Source: Mesaphorura yosii
Lineage: Eukaryota; Arthropoda; Collembola; Poduromorpha; Tullbergiidae
Direction: 5' to 3'
Assembly: GCA_009869945.1 (NCBI GenBank)
Contig: WIXG01000034.1
Span: 1-64,000 of the forward strand
DNA: 64,000 nt
Part shown: positions 33,672 through 46,600 of the stretch, one piece after another
Layout of the letters: the number at the start of each line of letters is the position of its first letter
How positions within the stretch are numbered: position 1 is the first letter of the stretch
The notes under the pieces: generated by a model
What the model was told of the DNA's origin: nothing
Databases searched by the model: none
Seen by the model: only the letters and a program-made list of their open reading frames with translations
Translations under genes and position numbers: made by a program

Positions 33672-36497
33672 TTAACATTCTTCATAATCAGATGGATTCC
33701 TTCGATTCCGAAGTACCTTGAACGACTTTCTGGCGTTGGAACGATCGTGGAAGTATCGCTTCAGTTCATGAGTTACCAGTCTTATCAAAAGCTGAAACAG
33801 AAAAAATTCCAAACTTTAGAAGATGCACAAATGTTCAAATACAAGTAATTGCGTTACCAGTAAGGCCAGAATGTCGGCTCCCATTAGCATATAAAATACA
33901 TAGTGCCAACTTAAAGTTGAGAGTGTGCCTGCCAGTAATGGGCCCACCGCTGCTCCGATTGAGCCAGTACCGTCTGCAAACATCCGGATTTAATTACCGT
34001 CAAGGAAAGGAAACGGAAGCCTACTATTTTGAATCGTATCTAGAACACTCACCGATTATCGCAGTCACTGTCGCTAAAGCTCTTGCATTTCCCTGTAGAG
34101 AAGGATGTGTTCCAAGTTCTGCTGACACAGCAGTTGTAATTAAGGCGTAAGGTCCATTCACTAAAACTCCAACAATGATGAGCAGTGTAATATTCAGCCA
34201 CAAGCTCTCGCTTCCATATTTCTCGTAGACGAAGAGCTACAAATTCATCGAGTCAGCGAACGCTGTTTCTCCTCAAATATTTCTATTAAACAATTACCAT
34301 TGGTGTAGCTATCGACAGCATTCCTGCGCACGTCGTCGCACTCATTCCAGAATAATCGGAAATAACGCCAGCGATTATCGCTCCAAATATTCCTCCCACA
34401 TCAAACATTGTAGAAAGATTTCCACTTTCCGACACCGAAAATGTGGCTGGAAATAAATAAGCATTAACTTTTAACACAGTACAAAGTACATTAGACTTTA
34501 CATAAGGAGAGGCTCACGTACTTGTGTTTTTGATGTAAAACGGGAGCCAATACAAGAACGTGTAGCTGACTAGTTTGGCGAAAAATAGGCACAATGAGAA
34601 TTCTACAACGCCCTGAAATCAAACCAACGGAACGCAACGAATTATAAATGAGAACGCCTATTCCTGCTTGTTTCCCGAAATACACTTACTGGAATTTGCA
34701 ACGCCGCACTAAACCCAATGGCTTTGACTTTTATTTCAACAGGTACAGGCGGTTCTTCATCAGTCCTTGTGTGAATCGGCAAATAGGAGGATATCAATGG
34801 TGTGTCGTCGCGAATATGATAGTTGGACTGCAAGGAAGACAAAACAAAGCACACATGAAATAAGTTGCATAAATTATAATGATTCCTGTGTCATATGTAC
34901 CTCAGAGGAGTCAAAACTATCGTCGTCACTGTCGGATCCCAGTGTCGGTCCAGTAGAACGAGGTGGTTTCGTAGTTGAATGCTTTCCATTCGTACGGGGA
35001 GCCGGTGCGTTTGTAGTCTAAGTTATTCCGCACTAATTACTCTCCGCTCAGTAAACTTTCCATGCCATTAGCCATTGAACCATCGTTTAGGTGAACAAAC
35101 TTACTTGGCGACTAGGACCTTCTTTGGCTGGATGACTATGACTGGAAGACCCATGATGATCAGGAACGTCGCAGCCCACATGCTGAGGCTTTGGAACTAG
35201 GAACAAGAACACGACGAAACCCATGAATCCCACAATAGCGCCAGGCACAATAAGTGACAGCCCCCAATTGTCTTCAACAAACACTCCGGCTATGATGGAT
35301 CCCAAGATATTCCCCAACGATGTGTGAGAATTCCAGATCCCAAAAATTAGCCCTAGACATAAGCATGAATCATCTCATCTTTTTTTGCGCAAGGGCAATT
35401 TTGCCCTACAAAATTGCAAAATTGTGGCGTTCTATACCTCGTTTCCCTTTTCCAAACCAGTTCCCGACGACTGTCACGACACCAGGCCATCCCGTAGTTT
35501 GAAATAGACCAGCAAGAGCCTGGCCGCAAAAAACAAATTTCAAGTATTGCTATTTGAAAATACGGAGAAAATGATGAGCCGGCTCAGCGATCAGGGTTCT
35601 TACCTGAACCAAAATGAAGTAGGACAGGTTGTGAATTCCACGTGTGTAGGCAAGTCCGAAAAGATATGTGAAGAAACCCGAAAGGAGCATCCCAAGCGAG
35701 AGGAAGTAGCGGAGGTTGACTCTTTCCGCCACAAATCCACTGCAAATGGAAGGACTTTAGTTGAAGTTCCAACGCCAATTATATGCTAATTTGAGTTTAT
35801 TCATTACCTGATAAACATTCCAAATGCATAGGCGAAGAGAAAGGACGAATCTAAAGTTCCCAACAGTGTTTCGGCATCCGGTCCATCTATAAATTATCAA
35901 AGGTATTTGCTCAGGCTTCTTTTCTGGTCAACCCGTGTTTAAAGTTCCATCACACTAACCAAATGGTGGCCAGTCGCACCAAGTACTGCTATTTTGACTT
36001 GCCACGACTGTGCAGTTGTTGTGTTTTAACACGCCCTTGACAATACTAATCGGTTTCCGCGAGAGATGGTAAGCTGTATAGCTGAAGTAAGTAATTAAAA
36101 GGACGGAGAGCCGGTACCTACAATGATAACGAGACCAACGAATTTAGACCGTCATCAAAATGAAAACAATCAGTCCAGTCTAAGAGAGTCGATCGTACCA
36201 GGTATCCCGATTTATTGATGGAGTTGGACACAACCGGTCCGATATTTTCCGGATAAGGCGAATTCCCCATGGTAAGTCTCGCGTGTGTCTCAGGACAGTT
36301 CCAACTGTTCGGACAATCATGTTGGGCGATTCAGTCACTTCTTCTTCAGGATTTTGGCCTCGGAGTGGACTCGCTCGAATATCGTCATTCACTGATCCAG
36401 CAGATGAGATGGATGACGTTAATTCATCGCGCTGCTTGCTAAATTTACTCCGTCCAGCCGACCTACTGACGCTTGAACTACATTGTGGTCTTTGCAT
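33672..36497 (-). CDS. SLC37A: SLC37-family sugar-phosphate/phosphate exchanger (SLC37A1/A2-like)
   Basis: SLC37 proteins are ER-membrane major-facilitator antiporters that exchange glucose-6-phosphate or glycerol-3-phosphate for phosphate. Thirteen exons from the 5' end: 36497-36199, 36117-35960, 35886-35808, 35739-35604, 35519-35438, 35352-35105, 35017-34901, 34827-34690, 34612-34522, 34446-34298, 34236-34053, 33973-33858 and 33791-33672, giving 638 aa with every phase closing. Diagnostic stretches shared with human SLC37A2 include YHLSRKPISIVK, LGMLLSGFFTYLFGL, GNWFGKGKRG, IFGIWNSHTSLGNILGSIIA, WGLSLIVPGAI, LFFAKLVSYTFLYWLPFYI, LSTMFDVGGIFGAIIAGVIS and GPYALITTAVSAELGTH. The central loop (exons 6-8) is Ser/Asp/His-rich and hydrophilic. 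Exon 1 adds an N-terminal extension of about 100 residues, Ser/Arg-rich, before the DTWYRL segment where the human protein begins. An acceptor-like CTGATGTCAG just upstream of the ATG suggests a 5' UTR exon. Confidence 0.94.
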
Positions 36498-39400
36498 TTT
36501 ATATGAAGTTCCAATGAACGGATTGTTACAGTTGCGTCGATCCTGACATCAGCGAGTGTATTAACAGCTGTATGCAAACCTGAAAATAAAGATAAGATAA
36601 ACGGGTTAAGCGGAGTAATGTTAGTTCAGCCGTTGTGCCAAATTTCTGCAATCTGTAGCTATTTGAGCCGCGGTTAGTACTTGAACCATGAGAAAGTGGT
36701 GTGGAGTCAATTTATTTTGTTGTTTCATACTTTTACAAAGAGGATTTATCTCATGATTCTGGCCATTCTGGTTGGCCGAGTTCCTACCGCAAAGGTGAGA
36801 GATGGGCATGGACATCATGTCAAAATGTTACACTAAATAATGAGTGATAACAATAAGTTGACACCTATCCTGACGCCTTGAAAGTTGAAGATTATCTTTA
36901 ATCGTTAACACTTGAGCCCTTGGGCAATTAACAGCTGCAGCAGCAGATTAGTTTATACATGGAAGAATAAATCTCACTTATACTTTTACTACTTACAACT
37001 AAACAAACTAAATCAACTTGGTGTACGTCATTGGACGCGTCTAGTTGTATGAATTACGTTATGGATCTGATCATGAATCTGAAAGTCAAAAATAGAAAAA
37101 TCTCAAGAAAACATCCTGAAGCGTGACAATATAGTGAACCGAATTGACCGGAGAACTCTTCTACTTTGCCTTTGCCATATTTAGAATTTAAGAACACACA
37201 ATTTTATCAACTTCCAGAAAAGAGTGCGCTGGTCACGACAAAGGAGTGGTGAACGTGGATCAAAAAGAGTACCAGACTCCTTATCTGACATGTAAACAAA
37301 AATCCGTGGCGTCACGCGTCATGGGTGGATTTCATGTTCAATGATAGCTTACACTATAAACGCTTGATTGTCGATTATGAACTGTGATTGAGCTTGAAGG
37401 TGGAAAAACTACTACACAAATACCCAAGCTAGCATTCAAAGTTCAAAGGTTAACTTGCCCATGCTGAGTAAATACCTTGTAGTGCCCTAACTAGCACAAG
37501 CGTAAGAGACGGTGCATGAATGAAAGGAAGAGCACATGATTTTACTCCACGAGGCTATGTTGTGATTTGGAATTTTTTAAAGATAAGAACGGTTTGCTCT
37601 TGGTCCGTTTCCCTTCTCTGCACACTCATATTAAAATTAAACTTACAAGTTCGGAAGTCCGACTAATTAAAGCATACTAAATAAACAAATCTGCATTATC
37701 TTACTAAATGATGAATCATTTTACACTACATAATGACCAGATTAATTATGCAAACGAGGACGTCTAAGTTTCATCTTGTTAAAAATGGGCGCAACGTACA
37801 AAGCGCAAGTTTGCAAGTTCTTTCTCAAATAACCTAAGACCTCATCATAATACTGTGTACTCACTGTCTGAATTCAGCACGCACAAAGATTGCCGACAAA
37901 TTTATGCCATCGCACTGGAAAGTTTAGAAAGGTCGCGCATGACGTAATGACAGATAAGCTAGAACCTGCACCTTTTAAAATCCTACTTCTTGACTGCACT
38001 TTCCGATCGTCAGATGACGAAAAATTCCTGGCGACACAATTTTGAGCTAGAAATGGATGGCAAAACACTGAAGAATCTTGCCTGATGTTTCGTTGATTTG
38101 AGCTGAGACCATGAATGCCCGAAATGCAAGTAAGTTCTTTCTAGGGCTAATAATTTCAATTGTTTGAGCTGATATAAAATCTTAAACGCTAAGCGCTACA
38201 TTGACGCTGACTTTCGAACTTCAAACTTGTAACAATATTCGTCATTTTGATTACAATAGCATGCCAAAAACATTGCTAATTGCTGACAAACCTGTTGATC
38301 TTCCTTCTTTTACTTGACGTTCGACTGCTTCCCGAAACTCGAAACGTTTCGAGATCGACAATCCAGTTGTACAAGATGGTTTATGGCTATCCCTGTGGAC
38401 AAAATAATCCAAGTTGCTGGTCAGGATCTCAGTCAGTCTACACGTACTCCGCACCCGAGATGTTTTTAACCTGCACACATTGGAATTCGGTCATGAAGTC
38501 ATTATTATTTCTCAGAGCTCAGCCTAATTTCAGCTTCAGAAACTTACGTCTGCGGCCAACACCCACCAACCTCACCAATCAATTGTCTTCTTTATCGCGA
38601 CATAATTTTACTTGAGGTGAGTGCGTACAGAAACGAGAACGACGATGCAGAACTTAATTTTGCACTTCGTTACTGCTGTCTTGATACAGTCTGCATTCTT
38701 GATCCAGATCACGAACGAGATGCCCTGATATTATAATTATTAACTACGAATGAAATTAGATACTTACACTAATCCTATCCCAATGTCACTAGTCACTGCA
38801 TTGTAATTAAGTGCTGGATAATTTATAGATACAAATATCTAAATGATCAGCTGCTACTCTGCTACTGATGCTGATCTTGTACGAAGATGTGTACAGCCCA
38901 GCCACAGTAGTAGGACTTAATGCGAGCCGAGACGAGTCTTTACTCCCTTCGGTTGTACGATTACGATGAGGTCACAATTTTTTAATTATGAATAGGAATG
39001 TGGTTGCGTTAAAGCCCGTTGCTCCACCCAAGCAAGGCTAATACGAAACGAGTGCTTGAATGAAATGATCTCATCTGTTCGCTCTTTCAGTCTGGCTAGA
39101 CTCCGCATCTTCCGTCGGGACTGGCCATACGGAAATTCTTTGTTCATTTCGACAAATTCGAGGCTTGGCTCGTGTAATGCAATTATCGGCTGATAACACC
39201 CAACAGTGCACGGGTTTGGAAGAAATTGATCGACATCGAGTACACAAGCACAATTTTCAGTCATTTATTTCATACAGCTTCCAATATCAATTGACTCTTA
39301 AATTCATTCATGCAATGGCAATTTGTACCACACTTAATTCAGCTTAACTTTCACAATTTAAGCTACGATACTTTGCTAATTCGCTAAAGGCTAATATTGA

Positions 39401-40389
39401 CAAAAACACGTGCACAGTTAACTAATGGCAAGAATGAATGACACATTACATGTATGTTTGGGACATGTAACGAATTCTAAATCTAATTTCTAGTATTATT
39501 GAGGAATACTGTCACTGTCGCGTCCCCAAAACCTGATTAGTAAAATATTCGTATACTTTCCTCGAATTTTTCGGACACAAAGTAATGAGTTTACTAATTA
39601 AATTCTACAGATCAGCAAGTACGCATTACAAGACGAACAAAACCGCTAATCTAGGGTCTAACAATACTTTAACTATTCGCGTCGTAAATACAAGTTTTGG
39701 TAAACGTAAACATCACACATGTTCTTGTCACTAAATTCTCTTCATTAACAGTAGCCACTGCCTAAAATGACTAATTCTCCTAGTAGTTCTTAGTCTATCG
39801 AAAGAAATCTTAATTTGTCCATGTATTCACAGCTATTTACAATCCTAATTACAATAGCATTTCATTTCGTACACTAAAGCGCGCGCAAGCCACGTTATGA
39901 AAAAAGAAAGCCGAGAATCGAAGAAGGTTAGGAAGGTGTTTGCGCTCTAGCCGGAAACATGACGAAGGCACAAAAATATATTTACTCGCTCTTGTCAACA
40001 CTCCAACCTGCCACTTCATTGGATACTTCTTGGACGATAACCTTTAAACTTGCACCTACGTCGCGTCAGTGAGATTCTGCAGTAAACAAAAATGGAAGCG
40101 AGGAACAACGCCACTAAGAATGACTGCAAACAATCGCATCGTGGGTTTTCTAATCCTGACAATTTCTAGCTTATTATTTCACGGTGTGGCTCCCCTATCA
40201 CTAATTGCTTAAAGAATTAAAGTAATTACTTTCATTTGTTTTAATTTTACTTCTAACAAATTTAACGTCTTTTGTAAGCATATTTTACTCTACACTTAAT
40301 TACAACACAATTTCACACCTAATCACTCGTATTATAACATATTTCACAAATATTTACATTATCCATAAATATAAATCGTTCTATGCTAT
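36498..40389. other. intergenic, no recognised gene
   Basis: Nearly 4 kb of AT-rich sequence separates the 5' end of the SLC37A gene from the 3' end of the Klingon-like gene. Open frames at 38280-38615 (+) and 38986-39264 (-) have no domains or supporting splice structure. The left part probably holds SLC37A 5' UTR and promoter sequence. Confidence 0.5.
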
Positions 40390-40395
40390 TTTATT
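40390..40395 (-). terminator. candidate poly(A) signal of the Klingon-like gene
   Basis: TTTATT on plus (AATAAA on minus) lies about 255 bases beyond the stop codon at 40649-40651. Confidence 0.45.
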
Positions 40396-40648
40396 GTTTT
40401 CCAAACTCATATTCTCTTCTTTTGAAAAGCCTGTATGTACACCCGCAACAGTGAGTGGGTGATCTTCCTCCAAATTCAATGCGTGGAGTTCCAAATCTAA
40501 ATCAAGCTCAAATTTTTATTTCGGATTTTGTATACTTTACTTCGCGTATTGAGTCAATTTCTTGTCTCCGCAATGCGTGCTGAAAAAATAGGTTCTGGAT
40601 TCGCAATTACAAGATAGAACATTATTTGTAACACAAAATAAAAGCATT

Positions 40649-43600
40649 CTACGACGAAAACCGATGGGAGAAGGGCAAGTGAAAGTAAGACAGGAAGCTA
40701 TAGACTATGACTAAAAGTGTAGCACGGAGGAAAGTATTACGGCTAGCTACAAGTGTAAGAAACGACGGATGAATTGAGTTGGCAGGTGAAGATGCTGCGG
40801 TGATTCCCAAGTCGCGTACTTCTGGATCTGGAATACGAGCAAGCATTCGATTAGCAACTCCTGACAATACCTAAGCAAATTTAGTAAATTAATGATTGCA
40901 TGCTTTCTTATCGTATTGTTGAATTTGCATGCTCGTCATTCACCATTTTACCAAATGGGGAAATCACTAACCTGCTAGTATATCGTGCTGTGGAGATGAT
41001 TCAAACGGGTAATGATCTGAATTTGAAAAAAATGCTTGAATTAAAACTTACGTCTTCAAATATCTTCCTGGTCAGGGAGATAAGATGAAATACGTTCAGT
41101 GCAGAGTGCATTAAAGGCTCAAGGGAAAGTGCAGAGGTTGGCAAAATCGAGACTCAAAAATACCAAAATTGTACGTATTTTCTTTAACTTGTTAAAGTAG
41201 GATGGTATTAAAACAAAGAGTACGCATGGCATGTGTCGTTACCTGTCCTCCTTGTATGGAATTGGAATGTCTCCGACGTTTGTGCCCAGCCATACTTATT
41301 CTTCGACAGAACTTTAGCCTCGTACGTGGTTTCGGGCTCGAGATTCGTTATGTGGTATGACTTGACATGAAACGCCGACGTTGGAGTCCCGCCCATATTA
41401 TTGGCTAACGATGGAATGGCTCGCGGCAATGATGTCAGCGAATTCCCTTGATGTGTGTAGTAGTTGTTGCTGTTGTAAAGTGCGTCAGTGGCCGGGAGCA
41501 CGACGTTGTTCCATTCTCCAGGTGCGTCGTGCGTATCATTCAACTGCAAAATCAACATCGAGAAATATAAACTTAACAATTAACTAATTCGGGGTCATTG
41601 GAAAAAGTTTCTTTGCCCGGCCCGCCGTGCCCGTGTCATTAATTATTACAAGAGAACCGAAACGGAGGAATTGCAATAATAATAATTCTAAACACATCCA
41701 CCAATATAATAAAGAAAACAGAAGAAAGTCCAGCAGATGTATCGATGGTCGATCTAATCATTATCTTCCCCTCGTGCCGGACTTACGTGTGCTTTTCTGT
41801 AGAGGAGCCGATGTTCGGTGACTGGCGAGTAACTTTCAACGATCCACGTAATGTTGAATGTATCGTTCGTCCGTCCATTTGGGTCACTTCGAAATACAGC
41901 TCGATTAGGTTTTCCTATAAATATTAGATTATATTATTGTAGGAGACGAGATGAGAAAGACAAAAGGAAAAAACATCAATTTGATTCTTTTGTGTCTCTC
42001 GACAATTTTTATTTCTTTCCGACTCTTCAGGCGACCCAGTCGATACTCCGAGACAATTCTTTCTCTCGCCGTGCTGCGCTCAGTGTTCGTGTGTAATTCA
42101 AAATCAAAATGTCTTTAGGAAATAAAACTGAAGTAAAAGAGACCATTTTACTGCGCGGCCTAGGCGCGTTACATCTTTATGTACAAATAACAATAAATGA
42201 GAAATGAAAGTGTTACATTTATTGCGTAACAATTCACAAAATGGTTCCTTGGCTGAAGTACACCAACCGCAAGAACACAACTCCCTAGTGGAGAATCATA
42301 CAAAGTCTTTCTTTTTCTCGTTGTGAGAAATTGAAATTCACGTTAAAATGGAAATAAAGTTTAAAACGAATGAAACAAAATGGAAAACGATCTCTTGCGA
42401 CGACTCCGACTTTTAAATATTTTACTTGCCTAAAAGTCAACGGTTAAGTATTTATAGCTATTAAATTAGTTTGAATTCACAAGTGTTTTGTTGTGAGTCT
42501 CGTTCTATCAGGCTGGGGTCAAGAATGCATGAAGTCCCTGGACTCGACCTCGAGACGATGCTCACCTGACAACTCCATGTGTTTCCGCAGCCGCCCGAGT
42601 TTATTATCAGCTTCGCACGAGTAGTTTCCAAAGTCTGATGGCTGAACTTTCCTAATGATGAGAGAATGTCGGTTTCCACGCTCCTCCACAAGACGGCGAT
42701 CCGTTGTATCCAAAATCATCGTGTCGCGGTACCATCTCACCTGCGGAGAAAGTGTACCGAGTAGGGAATGAAGGTCATGGAACATATATCAACCTCGTCT
42801 CGTTGGATTCTTGGCAAGCAAACATCAAGCCTTAGGTGTAATTAGTTCCACCGAAAAACAATAATTAGCTTCAAATTGCATAAAAACTCAGCGGGAAGGT
42901 TCCACCAATTTCGAGCTCAATGTCGGCCAGACAGGAAACCAGAACCGACCATATTTTTAACAGACAATGCACACCTGACACGTTTCATTCCACGTTGTGC
43001 GTGCGGTTAGAGGCGCCTTATCTTGCGCTGATGGTTATTAAAGTGCTGAGCGCATTGCGGTTGCTGTTCAGTGTAGAAAACACGTGCCGCTTTTATGTTG
43101 CACGCTCAAATTCATATTTCTGACAGCGAATAATTACTTCAATATTGTCGCATGATTTGAACTAATTAAAATTACAGTGAGCATGATTTGTTGTACAACG
43201 TGTTAGTGACAGTAGTTAATAAACAGCGCACGAGCCACGCGTGTCATACTTTCAAATATTATTCCAGGTTATTCCACTCAACGAGTTCAACGATTGGTGG
43301 CCCTTTGTTTACGGGGGAAATTATGCAGACAGCCGATCAGGATTGGTGATGTGCCTGATAATTACTTAATCATTTACGTGACACAATTAACACTAACATT
43401 AATATAACTTTTGCTACAGGCGGTATAACATCGCAAGTTTCAAGAAAATTGAACGGCTTCCGCAATAAATTGCAAGACAACACTTCAAAATGCAAAGGAA
43501 GATCATTTGGGATTTACAAAATAACTACGTGGGTCGCTAAGTTTTGAAGTAATTAAAAGTAGGCCTTCATGTTTGACTTAATTTTGAGTCTATTAATGGG

Positions 43601-46600
43601 ATCGAGATCCTTGGACAGAGTTTCACCAGCCATGAATGCAGAAATAGGGCATTCTGTATGGGAGAGGTCACTTTGCCTGCTTATTGCACACGAAATGTCG
43701 TAGTACTTTCAGACTCCGGGTGACCCGAAATGGCATAGATTCATTGGCAAGATCATAAATCATAATTAGTTAACTCAGAAATCAGACCTACGCTCTTATC
43801 TCAGTCGTGCACTGTGTGTGAGAGTTCTCTCAGTGTCGTGTGTACGCAAGAAGCTTCTCTCAATCCAGAACTACTTTGATTTCATTAATTAATTATGGCA
43901 CATCCCTTGCCTTGCCCTGCGATGCATTTCAGACTCATCCTTCATGAAAATGATTCTGCTTTCCTGTTGTGGTTTTAAATAATTAAATAACATCCGACAA
44001 ACATTATTAAAGCAGTGAGGTTTTTAATAAGTCTGACTTTCAGAAGCTCTATCCAGAATTTCAGGCCAGGTCCAAGCAAATACGAAAAGTGAAGGCAGAA
44101 ACAGAAACTGTTCTCTAAACAGTGAGCCTGCTTTTTGGGAAACTAATGATGATACTTTGCTCTCGCTTTCTCGACTCAAATGTTGATGAATGCTTTCTGC
44201 TTTGAAATGTGCACTGTGTTCGCTTCCGACAGCTCGAGATCAGATCAGAGTACACAAAAGCTGCAATGCGTTGGAAGACAACTGCTATTAGTTGGGAGTT
44301 AAATTGGATTTTAGTCGAGATACGCGATAGAGCGACTACAAAATTTCGTTGCCGAGATGGAAGGAGGAAAATGAACTTAAAAATCGCCCAGCCACCCGCA
44401 TTCTGGGCCTGCGTAGCACAATTTAGGTTTCTGATGAAAGAAAATTGCTCGCCTAAAAACAAAACAAGAAAAATGTCTTTCTTGACACTGACATGTCATT
44501 AAACACCACTTAAAGCTAAACTGCAGCGGAGCCGGCGACGAGCGACGACTTGATTAATCTTGTAAACTCGTTCTGGAAGGACGAGAACAACTTTATATTT
44601 ACATTAACTTGTCTACGGATGACAATGGGAGCTGGACTGGAATGCAAGCGTAATTTTGTACAAGGCATGGGAAGGACCGGAGAAAGTTGATAAAGTCTTC
44701 AAGCCAGGCAAGCTCCTATTCCTGGTGGCTGGTGTTCAGTTCACGTCTGGTTAATGAATATAATACAAAAATATCCACTGGCACGGGATGGTGGTGCTGT
44801 CTTAACGAGTACAAAGACCTCATTGTGCGTTGAGATCACTTGTCTGAACTAAATAGAAAGTCAACTCTTCTTCCTCTCCGTTCTTTTAATGGACTTTCTC
44901 TTCGCACTCAATTGTTCCGTGCCCTGTGTTCCAATTTCTTGGTTGCCGTACTTTTCAACACGGAAAGTCGGCATATTCTTAGTCGCAGTCGTCGCGGCCA
45001 CTTCACTGATTATTATTACGTTCATTTGCAGAGCTAAAAACTAATGTCACCCTTGCCTCCACGCTCTCGCTCCATATTAACTGTTAACTTCATCATGGCG
45101 GAATATATTAGGCTTTATATTAACTCCGAGAGGATCTTGATACCAGGCAGGCTGAGACCGTTGGGATATTTTATCATTGTCTTAAAAATCCAAGAGCTTC
45201 TGCAAGAGCAAGAGTTCTGACTTTCTCTGCTTAATTTCCAACTTTGCAGTTTGCTGCTCCTCTCCGGCGAACAGTGTTTTGAGAGCAAGAAGAAAATTTG
45301 AATGTAAAACCACTTCACTTCAGTGTAAAGTGAAATGCGAAATGCCAGGTTCGTCCTGTGTGCAAGCAAGATTTGGGTATCGCATTTCGCAGTCAGGAGT
45401 CTTAAGACTCTTGCTATTAAATTAATGCCTGTCACTCTTAATCATTCCCTAATAACCCAGTTTGTGCGAGGCATTTAACAATCATGACGGCACCTTCGTT
45501 TATGGTCTCTTGTACAAAGATTCACAAATTAATTATTTGTTAATTAGTGCATGAGCACAGACACAGTTTTAATTTTGTCGATCGTTGTATTATTGAAGCT
45601 GCAAAGTGTTAGTTATTTAATTAACGTCCGTAAAGTTGTGTAGATTTCGAAATGTGCTGAATCAATTCTCACACGAGAACGATGAAATTCACGCTTACAA
45701 AGCATTATTATGAAAACAGCGTTTCATTGCATATTTATGCAAATTATCTAAATAAAGTCTCCGCAGGCCAAAAGCCTATGAATTTCACTGCTCGGACGGC
45801 GGTGATTAAAAATTCAAGCGTCGTCTCTCAGACATCCTTGAATGAATTAATCTACTTTAAATTAATTGGGTCACCAGTCAGTGCCAATTTATCACTAGAG
45901 CTTCGTTGTGCCAAGAATCACGAATAAGTATTATACAGAACACACAAATCAGTCAACCGCTGCAGTTCAAACACATTTCGCAAATCTGACCATTGGATTA
46001 TTTATACGTCTCGGAGCACACAAGATAGGAACAATTCCGCGAATGATTTATGCACCCAAGCAAGTACAAAGACAACAAGAGCGTAAAGTGCGCTAAGCGA
46101 GAAATGTCAATTTATTGGTCTGATATCACACCATAGCAATAAACAATCGTGCTTCTCCATCCACTATAATTGTAGGAAACACACATAACGTAGAAGAATG
46201 AGAATCACGAGGATTCGCTTGCTTTTTATTGCAAATTGTCATAAATCGAGCCCATGACTGTGACTCCGTGTACATTGCACGCGGTAACGCCAAGTGTAAG
46301 AGTTTACGGCTGACCTGACTGGAATACATGAACCGAGAAAGTATCCAATTATTTTTATTTTATTCTTTGTCATGTTCGTTTTGAATATATATTTAGAATA
46401 ATAATAACCGAAAACATATTTTATTCGCGGAACCAAGCCGAAGCCCAACGATTGCTCACACTACTAGCCATTTTACTCTTGTGCACAAGAATCTTAGAAG
46501 ATATGAGTCTTACTCCACGACCACTCGTGGCAATGCAGCAGTTACCTTTGGCCTCTGTATCCGTGCTCGCTCTGCAATTCTTTGCATTTCCACGTAAAAC

